A DNA stretch of 6,189 nucleotides from Chloroflexota bacterium (GTDB lineage Bacteria > Chloroflexota > UBA4733). The stretch is taken from NCBI GenBank assembly GCA_025449435.1, contig JANWJO010000080.1:1-6189 (forward strand), in the 5' to 3' direction. This document shows, one piece after another, positions 1-5,035 of this stretch. Made by a program: the position numbers and the translations under genes. Position 1 is the first letter of the stretch, and the number at the start of each line of letters is the position of its first letter. The notes under the pieces were generated by a model that worked only from the letters and a program-made list of their open reading frames with translations, was not told the origin of the DNA and ran no database searches.

Positions 1-105
1 AGCAGCCCTGCTACATCGACTGAGCCGTTGGAGCAGCTCGAACTCAAACCGTATGGATGTACGAACTTGCGGATCGCGGTCTTTCCGCTGCTAGCCGAAC
101 CGTAA
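1..105 (+). CDS. 3' end of an upstream gene, possibly a glycoside hydrolase (partial)
   Basis: Frame 1 is open from the window edge to a TAA at 103-105 and gives 34 residues. The other two forward frames close earlier (TGA at 21-23; TAG at 93-95). The peptide has a protein-like C-terminus, with the string LELKPYGCTNLRIAVFPLL. From memory, a PYG-C-T-x-L-R-I-x-x-F-P ending occurs at the C-terminus of some carbohydrate-active enzymes, such as DUF1680/GH127-type (beta-L-arabinofuranosidase-like) proteins. I cannot confirm that here. An enzyme of this kind would fit next to a sugar importer. The gene is on the same strand as the importer but separated from it by 318 bp containing a promoter, so it is probably a separate transcription unit. 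That it is a coding end is moderately supported; the family is a guess. Confidence 0.5.
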   Translation, partial: SSPATSTEPLEQLELKPYGCTNLRIAVFPLLAEP

Positions 106-250
106 ACCGTGATTGCTTTCATTGCGGTATGAGGGCCTAGCCGCCTGTTGTGACGGCTCGTCATCGCTTGGTTGTATTTGAAGTGCTTGTTTGGTTGCCC
201 AACGAACCACTTGCTGACACGGGTGACCCGCTCGTCGCCACTGTTGCGCG

Positions 251-264
251 GTTGCACGTGTAAC
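251..264. promoter_or_regulatory. Operator-like palindrome (LacI-family-shaped)
   Basis: GTTGCACGTGTAAC is a 14-bp inverted repeat with a central CpG. It is perfect except for one symmetric pair, the fourth base from each end. It ends two bases before the -35 hexamer of the predicted promoter. Even-length palindromes with a central CG are typical of LacI-family regulators, which often control sugar importer operons. The CACGTG core alone could suit other regulators. The regulator gene is not in this window, so its identity is inference. Confidence 0.45.
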
Positions 265-266
265 AT

Positions 267-295
267 TTGACAAAGCACCACATGCTCCATACGAT
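267..295 (+). promoter_or_regulatory. Predicted sigma70-type promoter of the importer operon
   Basis: A perfect TTGACA (267-272) is followed after exactly 17 bp by TACGAT (290-295), which matches four of six bases of TATAAT, including the important first, second and last positions. Transcription would start near 302, giving a leader of about 120 nt before the GTG start at 424. This is the best promoter match I found in the window. It sits directly upstream of the operon and beside an operator-like palindrome. Confidence 0.6.
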
Positions 296-330
296 GGTAA
301 TCGATCAAGTGCATGGCGACCTTTGTCCCT

Positions 331-369
331 CGGCGCGCTAGGCTGTGCCGTGTGATGGGAAACGTGGCA
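331..369 (+). promoter_or_regulatory. Two mutually exclusive small hairpins in the leader
   Basis: Positions 331-337 can pair with 344-350 (CGGCGCG/TGTGCCG, 7 bp with two G-U pairs, 6-nt loop). Alternatively 346-353 can pair with 362-369 (8 bp with two G-U pairs, 8-nt loop). The two share bases 346-350, so they cannot form together. No T-run follows and the structures are modest. A role in leader folding is possible but unproven, and chance is a fair alternative. Confidence 0.2.
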
Positions 370-411
370 AGATCGCTGGGCACCCGATTTGTTGGATTGT
401 AGACCTGTATT

Positions 412-418
412 GGGAGGA
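412..418 (+). promoter_or_regulatory. Ribosome binding site for the binding-protein gene
   Basis: GGGAGGA lies five bases before the GTG at 424. It is a strong Shine-Dalgarno sequence and fixes the start on this GTG, which also places the twin-arginine motif at residues 6-7 as expected for a signal peptide. Confidence 0.8.
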
Positions 419-423
419 TTGTC

Positions 424-1983
424 GTGAGTACCTTTCACCGGCGTGACTTACTCAAGGCCTTTGGAGGCGCCGTGGGAGCAGCGGCACTCCTGGCCGCTTG
501 TGGTGGCGGCGGCACCACGACAGCTGCGACTTCGGCGGCAGCAACCTCAGCGGCTGCGGCGACCTCGGCTGCGCCAGCCGCCACCACCAGTGCTGCAGCA
601 GTCGCTACTTCCGCCGCGGCAGCCGCGACATCTTCGGCAGCCGCTGCAACCTCTAGCGCCGCCGCTGCTACGACGTCGGCATCGGCATCGGCATCTCCAA
701 CCCCCAACCCGTTGTCTTCGGTGCCGATCAAATCCGGCATGAAGACGCTCGACTGGTGGTTTGGCTGGGGCGGTATGACGGCCCTGAGCACATTCTCCAC
801 GCTGGCTACCACGTTTAATAAGGCGAGTAGCGACTACCAGGTTAAGCCTCTGCAGGTTGATGACATCACCACCAAGCTGCAAACGGCCATCGCTGGCGGC
901 ACGCCGCCGAACGTCGAGACCGGCAACATTAACTTTGCGCAGTTCTGGGTCTCTGGCGCGGCCGTGGCTCTCGATAGCTACGTGTCGAAGAGCACGATCA
1001 TTAACCCCACCGACATGTTCGACGCCAACCTGAAGGCGGGGCAGTGGAAGGGCAAGACTTACGGTGTGCCCGCGGTAGAAGCCTTCCTGCGCTGGGCGCT
1101 GAGCTTTGACAAGAAGTTGCTCGACGCGAACAAGCTCGACGCCACGAACCTGCCCACCGACTTCGACACCCTGTACCAGTGGGCCAAGACCATGACGGTG
1201 GTCGACCCCAGCGGCGCCATCAAGACGTTGGGTTTCGATCCACTGGACGCGATGGGTGGCTCGTTTGGTGATGGCGACCCGTTCTTCTGGCCGGCGGCCT
1301 ACGGCGTGAAGTATTACGACGAAGCCAACCAGAAATACTCGTTCAACACCCCCGAGTTTATCGACGCCACCACTTGGATCCAGAAGTTCTACGCCATTAC
1401 GGGCGCCGACAAGATCGCGGGTTTCACCAAGGCGTACGGCACCTGGACCGAGAGCCCAACAGCTATGTTCCCATCCGGCGTCGAGGGAGCCAACATCAAC
1501 GGCTACTGGGCACCGGGTGAACTCGCCAAGTCGGCCCCGACGCTCGACTTCGTGTACGGCTGGGCGCCAGGGCCATCATCCAAGAAGGGCCAGAAGTTGC
1601 AGAGCACGGGCGGCCACTATGGCATGCTGCCCAAGGGCTCACAAGACAACGATCTCGGCTTCAAGTTCATCGAGTGGCTCAACACTGACACTGCGTACCA
1701 AATTATTTTCGACGGCACTGGCTGGTTGGGCGCGAGCAAGAAGTTCCTGGCCAAGGTCAACGTCAACCAGTACAAGGGCCTGGATTTCTATATCAATACT
1801 GCCAATACAGCAGACCCGATGTGGGGTGTGATCGTGGACCCGGTACAGGCCTACGTCAGCGACCAGTGGAGCAAGATTCAAGACCAGGTCAACTTCAACA
1901 AGCTATCTCCAGCGGACGCTGCAGCACAGCTCGAGAAGGCCGCCAACACGGAGCTGAAGAACCAGTTCCCGAACGGCGTCTAG
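424..1983 (+). CDS. ABC sugar importer substrate-binding lipoprotein (SBP family 1, UgpB/MalE-like)
   Basis: This 519-aa protein is the extracytoplasmic receptor that should capture a sugar or related solute and pass it to the two permeases encoded next. The N-terminus combines a twin-arginine motif (R6-R7-D-L-L-K) with a hydrophobic stretch and a lipobox (L-A-A-C26), so it is probably exported by Tat, lipidated on Cys26 and anchored to the membrane. Residues about 31-91 are a low-complexity Ala/Thr/Ser tether. The binding domain spans about 105-519 and carries features usual in the family: the opening LDWWFGWGG, a segment like YGVPAVEAFLRWALSFDKKL, a Gly/Pro-rich region with GHYGMLPKGS, and a helical C-terminus. 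The total length is above the usual 420-450 aa because of the tether. Start: GTG with a strong RBS. The stop is TAG, followed by a large hairpin. The exact substrate cannot be read from the sequence. Confidence 0.92.
   Translation: MSTFHRRDLLKAFGGAVGAAALLAACGGGGTTTAATSAAATSAAAATSAAPAATTSAAAVATSAAAAATSSAAAATSSAAAATTSASASASPTPNPLSSVPIKSGMKTLDWWFGWGGMTALSTFSTLATTFNKASSDYQVKPLQVDDITTKLQTAIAGGTPPNVETGNINFAQFWVSGAAVALDSYVSKSTIINPTDMFDANLKAGQWKGKTYGVPAVEAFLRWALSFDKKLLDANKLDATNLPTDFDTLYQWAKTMTVVDPSGAIKTLGFDPLDAMGGSFGDGDPFFWPAAYGVKYYDEANQKYSFNTPEFIDATTWIQKFYAITGADKIAGFTKAYGTWTESPTAMFPSGVEGANINGYWAPGELAKSAPTLDFVYGWAPGPSSKKGQKLQSTGGHYGMLPKGSQDNDLGFKFIEWLNTDTAYQIIFDGTGWLGASKKFLAKVNVNQYKGLDFYINTANTADPMWGVIVDPVQAYVSDQWSKIQDQVNFNKLSPADAAAQLEKAANTELKNQFPNGV
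514..696 (+). repeat. Ala/Thr/Ser low-complexity linker with hexamer repeat
   Basis: Codons 31-91 of the binding protein encode almost only Ala, Thr and Ser, in repeats of about T-S-A-A-A-A with occasional Pro or Val. The protein repeat is regular, but the codons for Ala, Thr and Ser are mixed, so the DNA is only weakly repetitive. The exception is three perfect tandem TCGGCA hexamers at 676-693. Such linkers commonly tether lipoprotein receptors away from the membrane in Gram-positive-like and Chloroflexota cell envelopes. It may vary in length between strains through the hexamer run. Confidence 0.85.
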
Positions 1984-1986
1984 GCC

Positions 1987-2051
1987 GCAAACAGACTGGC
2001 GTGTGGTCGCGGTGCCGTCGCAGGCATCGTGACCACATGCCTTGCGTTTGC
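1987..2051 (+). promoter_or_regulatory. Large intercistronic hairpin between binding-protein and permease genes
   Basis: Positions 1998-2016 pair with 2023-2041 without a mismatch: 19 bp, three of them G-U, closed by a six-base loop GTCGCA. After a small internal loop the helix resumes, with GCAAAC (1987-1992) pairing with GTTTGC (2046-2051). The structure begins three bases after the TAG stop. No T-run follows, so it is not a classical terminator. In the E. coli mal operon, structured RNA in the malE-malF interval helps keep binding-protein mRNA more abundant than permease mRNA. The same role is inferred here: blocking 3'-5' exonucleases or partly attenuating transcription. Confidence 0.7.
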
Positions 2052-2139
2052 ACACATTCCAATTCGCCTATGGGGATGCGACAATCGCAGGTACGCGCCC
2101 GCGCCAATGCGCGCGATCTCCCCACGACAGGGGCTCACT

Positions 2140-2149
2140 AGGAGAGGAG
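2140..2149 (+). promoter_or_regulatory. Ribosome binding site deciding the first permease start
   Basis: AGGAGAGGAG ends six bases before the ATG at 2156. The frame stays open upstream to a TTG at 2042, but that start has no RBS, lies inside the downstream edge of the hairpin and would add 38 residues unlike a permease N-terminus. The TCTCC at 2117-2121 could pair with either GGAGA of this site, a possible but weak occlusion. Confidence 0.75.
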
Positions 2150-2155
2150 ACCCGA

Positions 2156-3079
2156 ATGGCCACTCAAGCGCTTCGCACAACCACCCGGCGTAAAGGGATG
2201 AGCCTGTCCGCCAGAAACCAGATCTACGGGATGCTGTTCGTGTCTCCTTGGATTATCGGGTTACTCGCCTTCACTGTGTATCCCATTCTTGCCTCGTTGT
2301 ACTACAGCTTCACCCGCTACGACGTGATCAACGCACCAACTTTCGTTGGCTTGCAAAACTACGTCTTACTGTTCACCCAAGATAAAGACTTCCCCATCGT
2401 GCTCAGCAACACTGTTTATCTAGTGGTCGTGGGTGTGCCGCTGGGTCTACTTGTGGCCTTCCTCCTTGCCTCGCTCCTTAACAACTCGGTCAAAGGGCGG
2501 CCGCTGTTTCGCACAATCTTTTTCCTGCCGTCGATCGTGCCCGTGATCGCCACGGCGATGGTGTGGCTGTGGGTGTACAACCCGAACTATGGCATCATCA
2601 ATGCGAGCTTGGCGGCAATGGGGCTGCAAGTCATTCCGTGGTTGTCATCGCCAGACCTGGCCAAGGTGTCGATCATCATCGTGCAAGTCTGGCTCCAAGG
2701 CTCGGCCATCGTCATCTTCCTGGCGGCATTGCAGGACGTGCCGCGGGAGCTGTACGAAGCAGCCAAGGTTGATGGCGCTACCGCGTACCATCGTTTCCGC
2801 AACGTCACGATTCCCTTATGTACGCCCTCCATCCTGTTTGTGCTGATCACTGGCTTGATCGGAGCGTTCCAGGAGTTCTCACTCACCTGGATATTGACGC
2901 GGGGTGGTCCAATGGAGAGCACGACCTTCTACGGGATCTACCTCTATCAAAATGCCTTCCAGTTCTTCAAAATGGGGTACGCCTCGGCGCTGGCCTGGGT
3001 CCTGTTCGTGATCATCGTGATCTTCACCATCATCACGTTCCGGTCATCGGCGCGCTGGGTGTATTACGCTGGCAACTAG
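2156..3079 (+). CDS. ABC sugar importer permease, MalF/UgpA type
   Basis: This 307-aa inner-membrane protein is one half of the translocation channel and matches the usual family length of 290-310 aa. A short basic N-terminus is followed by a first membrane segment (about residues 24-50) with the family's SPWIIGLLAFTVYPI pattern, and a periplasmic loop with FVGLQNY typical of MalF/UgpA proteins. The core has about five more segments. The cytoplasmic EAA loop that docks on the ATPase is intact (E201-A-A-x-x-D-G-A through I-P220). A later L-T-R-G-G-P motif (247-252) is also family-typical. It lies 172 bp after the binding-protein gene, past the large hairpin, and 27 bp before the second permease gene, so the three form one operon. 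The ATPase partner is not encoded in the window. Confidence 0.93.
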   Translation: MATQALRTTTRRKGMSLSARNQIYGMLFVSPWIIGLLAFTVYPILASLYYSFTRYDVINAPTFVGLQNYVLLFTQDKDFPIVLSNTVYLVVVGVPLGLLVAFLLASLLNNSVKGRPLFRTIFFLPSIVPVIATAMVWLWVYNPNYGIINASLAAMGLQVIPWLSSPDLAKVSIIIVQVWLQGSAIVIFLAALQDVPRELYEAAKVDGATAYHRFRNVTIPLCTPSILFVLITGLIGAFQEFSLTWILTRGGPMESTTFYGIYLYQNAFQFFKMGYASALAWVLFVIIVIFTIITFRSSARWVYYAGN

Positions 3080-3106
3080 CTGGGATAGAGAGATCGGAGC
3101 TGCCAC

Positions 3107-4003
3107 ATGAGCCAGGTCGCGAGTACCACTACCCCGGCCGTTGCAACCAAACCGCGCGTGCTCGTCAAGCATCCCGGCATGTTGATCAGCAAAATCATTA
3201 CTTACGTGCTGCTGGTGGGCCTGAGTTTAATGTTCCTCATGCCGTTCTTGTGGATGGTCTCGACCTCGCTCAAAGACACGCCGCAGACGTATCATGTACC
3301 GCCGATCTGGATTCCTATTCCAGCACGCTTCTCCAATTACCCGGAGGCGATGGCGGCACAGCCGTTTGACCTGTTCTTCAAGAACACGATTATGTACGCC
3401 GGACTGGCGACGGTGGGGACGGTACTGTCGGCGGCACTGGTCGCCTACGGCTTCGCCCGCATTCGCTGGAAGGGACGCGAAGTCTTCTTCTTCATCACGA
3501 TCTGCACACTGATGATCCCGTTCCAGGTGCGCCTTATCCCGTTGTACCTCATCTTCCGTGACCTTCACTGGCTCAACAGCTACAAGCCGCTCATCGTTCC
3601 GGCGTTCTTTGGCAACGCCTACTCCATTTTCCTGCTGCGTCAGTTCTTTATGTCGCTGCCAATCGAATTGTCCGACGCCGCTCGCATCGATGGCGCTGGA
3701 GAGTTGTCCATCTTCGCGAGGATTATCTTGCCGCTGGCTAAACCGGCCCTAGCTGTGGTTGGGCTGTTCGCGTTCATCGGCGCCTGGAATGACTACCTCG
3801 GCCCGTTGATCTACCTGAACGAACCCGACAAGTTCCCCATCTCGCTCGGCTTGCAGCAGTTCATGGGGCAGTTCGTGGAGAAGCTCGCCTGGCCGTACTT
3901 GATGGCGGCAAGCACCGTGACGATCTTGCCCATCATTATTCTGTTCTTCTTTGCGCAGCGGACCTTTATCGAGGGTATCGCCATCAGCGGCATTAAAGGT
4001 TGA
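3107..4003 (+). CDS. ABC sugar importer permease, MalG/UgpE type
   Basis: This 298-aa inner-membrane protein forms the other half of the channel. It has an N-terminal cytoplasmic tail, a first membrane segment (about 30-52) ending in PFLWMVSTSLK, and a loop with the PxxWIPxPxRFSNY pattern typical of this family. The core segments have AYGFARIRWKGR (113-124), and the ATPase-docking loop lies around residues 187-209 (D190-A-A-x-I-D-G-A through L-P209). The usual first Glu of the EAA motif is Asp here, a conservative change. The C-terminus ends in FIEGIAISGIKG, also typical of the family. GGAG at 3096-3099, seven bases before the ATG, supports the start. It is 27 bp from the first permease gene. 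Confidence 0.94.
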   Translation: MSQVASTTTPAVATKPRVLVKHPGMLISKIITYVLLVGLSLMFLMPFLWMVSTSLKDTPQTYHVPPIWIPIPARFSNYPEAMAAQPFDLFFKNTIMYAGLATVGTVLSAALVAYGFARIRWKGREVFFFITICTLMIPFQVRLIPLYLIFRDLHWLNSYKPLIVPAFFGNAYSIFLLRQFFMSLPIELSDAARIDGAGELSIFARIILPLAKPALAVVGLFAFIGAWNDYLGPLIYLNEPDKFPISLGLQQFMGQFVEKLAWPYLMAASTVTILPIIILFFFAQRTFIEGIAISGIKG

Positions 4004-4040
4004 CGGTGCCCGCCGTGCTTTGGTAGGGCGTTCAGCAGCC

Positions 4041-4586
4041 GTGACGAGTCTGCCGTATTCACCGCTCGCGTTGTCTAACGACCACCGCCCACTGCCAGGC
4101 CTTGGTGTGGTGCTCGCCGTTGTGACGGCTGCTGCTTTGCTGTTCCTGTTGTTTGCCGGTCGGGGCTTTGGTTGGTCGGACCAACCAGCGGTGCCGGCCA
4201 CACCGCAAGATAGCTACCTTCAGCAGGCCGCACAAGTGCTGGCACAGGAACAGCGGTTGATTACGACGGCCAACGCCTTACTCACACAGAACGAGACGAA
4301 CCCGACGCTCTCTGAGAGCCCGGAGTGGCTCGCTAGCCACGAGCAGGTGACCGCACAACTCGAGGCGATGGGGGTATACGTGCAGTCGATGACCGCGCCT
4401 GCCAATCATGCGCCACTGCAAGCGTGCCTCGCGGATAGCACGCGCCTGATTGCTACGTCCCAGCGCTTCTTTCAAACGGCGTTCACGATGGGCGGCCACG
4501 GCGCGTATTACTACAGCGCGCACGCCAACTGGGACTACAACCTGGGCAAGCAGGAGCTGGCGCGCTGCCAGGCGATGGGCAGGTAA
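4041..4586 (+). CDS. Small membrane-anchored protein of unknown function
   Basis: I do not recognise this 181-aa protein. One membrane segment (about residues 20-40, GVVLAVVTAAALLFLLFAG) follows a short N-terminal tail. The rest (about 46-181) should lie outside the membrane and looks mostly helical, with a Gln/Ala-rich helix near 58-83, other helices, and a His/Tyr/Trp-rich stretch at 150-168 (GGHGAYYYSAHANWDYNLG). There are just two cysteines, C129 and C176, both in the outer domain, which could form a disulfide. I chose GTG 4041 because an AGGG lies 12 bases upstream and it puts the membrane segment near the N-terminus. TTG 4020 and TTG 4071 are alternatives. The frame is open back to 3951, but that start would overlap the permease gene. 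The gene begins 37 bp after the permease stop, so co-transcription is likely. An accessory role in the importer is only a guess. Confidence 0.65.
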   Translation: MTSLPYSPLALSNDHRPLPGLGVVLAVVTAAALLFLLFAGRGFGWSDQPAVPATPQDSYLQQAAQVLAQEQRLITTANALLTQNETNPTLSESPEWLASHEQVTAQLEAMGVYVQSMTAPANHAPLQACLADSTRLIATSQRFFQTAFTMGGHGAYYYSAHANWDYNLGKQELARCQAMGR

Positions 4587-4649
4587 CGACCTCAATACTC
4601 GTTATTACCCACAACATCGGCTGGGGGTGACCGGCCAAACCCCCCTGTA

Positions 4650-4671
4650 GTCCCCCCTTAGCAGGGGGGAC
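4650..4671 (+). terminator. Possible transcript 3'-end hairpin after the importer operon
   Basis: A perfect 8-bp GTCCCCCC/GGGGGGAC stem with a 6-base loop lies 63 bp after the last operon stop codon. It lacks a downstream T-run, so factor-independent termination is doubtful. It could instead stabilise the mRNA end or simply be part of the repeat pair. Confidence 0.25.
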
Positions 4672-4778
4672 GGGGTGCCGAACGTGCGCGGCCGTCGTCC
4701 AGCCAGGTGGTAGCGCCTGTTCGAGGGAGCGAGCCCAGCTGCCAGCAGCCCGTCCCCCCCTGCCAAAGGGGGGACGGG
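4650..4778. repeat. Inverted pair of C/G-run hairpins, possible MITE-like element
   Basis: The left arm (4650-4678) begins GTCCCCCC, with loop TTAGCA, then GGGGGGAC and GGGGTGC. The right arm, read on the - strand from 4775 down to 4745, gives GTCCCCCC, TTTGGCA, GGGGGGGAC and GGGCTGC. This is the same sequence apart from two one-base length differences and two substitutions. Each arm is itself a hairpin: 8 bp on the left (4650-4657 with 4664-4671) and 11 bp on the right (4749-4759 with 4768-4778). About 66 bp of unique sequence lies between them. The layout fits a small non-autonomous mobile element or a REP/BIME-like pair. No target-site duplication is obvious and no transposase is nearby. 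Confidence 0.5.
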
Positions 4779-4883
4779 TGCTCTCTGGGCATAGGGTTGT
4801 GCCTTGATTTGCAGACAAGCGACCCGCAATGATGTGGGAAAAAGTAAGACAGGTGGCAAGAGGAGCATCCACATCCCGGCGGC

Positions 4884-4920
4884 ACGACCCCCCCAACAGT
4901 TGAGACGATAGGGGGGTCGT
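4884..4920. repeat. Third C6/G6 hairpin, 10-bp perfect stem
   Basis: ACGACCCCCC (4884-4893) pairs perfectly with GGGGGGTCGT (4911-4920) around a 17-base loop that starts at 4894. Its flanks and loop differ from the inverted pair upstream, so it is not clearly another copy. It lies about 115 bp before the start of the downstream membrane-protein gene. No T-run follows. Confidence 0.5.
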
Positions 4921-5035
4921 AGCTAGATGCGTTCGGCTGTAGCCTAGGCATGAAGGTCACTACGGTTGAGTGCGAGGGGCGGGTACTTTGCTCTGGCCTC
5001 TGCACCTTGCGCGGACGCGAGTCCAGCCTGCAGCC

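Larger units (their letters stand above)
106..423 (+). other. Gene-free control region upstream of the importer operon
   Basis: No credible gene lies here. The only long reading frame is antisense (91-438), has no recognisable protein character and would cover the promoter. The stretch holds the operator-like palindrome and the promoter listed separately, a predicted leader of about 120 nt, and small inverted repeats. These include an 11-nt odd palindrome (CGGGT-G-ACCCG, 220-230) and TGGTT/AACCA (192-196 with 205-209). No clear intrinsic terminator with a T-run follows the upstream gene. The nearest thing is a 5-bp AGCCG/CGGCT stem at 139-158. Confidence 0.6.
4587..5035. other. Gene-free stretch rich in C/G-run hairpins
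   Basis: I see no credible gene here. Long antisense frames cross it (4483-4896 and 4658-5194), but they read through the hairpins and into flanking genes and have no protein-like pattern. The stretch contains a 6-bp GGGGGT/ACCCCC hairpin (4623-4644), two mutually inverted C6/G6 hairpins (4650-4671 and 4749-4778), and a third unrelated C6/G6 hairpin (4884-4920). No stem is followed by a T-run. No convincing promoter for the downstream gene was found, only weak hexamer pairs. Confidence 0.6.

Noticed and set aside
91..438. Antisense open frame of 115 codons across the control region
   Set aside because: It covers the promoter, operator and RBS of the importer, overlaps both flanking coding ends and shows no domain-like pattern. 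It is typical of a chance frame in GC-rich DNA.
2042..2155. 38-residue N-terminal extension of the first permease from TTG 2042
   Set aside because: There is no RBS, it lies within the hairpin edge, and it is unlike a permease N-terminus. ATG 2156 has a strong RBS.
2818..3369. Sense-strand open frame of 183 codons across the permease junction
   Set aside because: It is out of frame with two well-supported permease genes and has no family features.
4640..4675. G-quadruplex from the G-runs
   Set aside because: Each strand offers only two well-separated G-tracts here, not four suitable tracts with loops. Hairpin pairing is the simpler explanation.
4483..4896. Antisense open frame of 137 codons overlapping the end of the small membrane protein gene
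   Set aside because: It is low in plausible protein features and covers the inverted repeat. The sense gene has a clear membrane segment and a sensible stop.
4804..4928. Promoters for the YfhO-like gene (TTGATT with AATGAT; TTGAGA with TAGATG)
   Set aside because: Both pairs match the consensus poorly and have 18-bp spacers. They are no better than chance for this length.
4587..5035. CRISPR array or tRNA in the hairpin-rich stretch
   Set aside because: There are no regularly spaced direct repeats and no cloverleaf or CCA-type ends. The repeats are two inverted arms and one unrelated hairpin.
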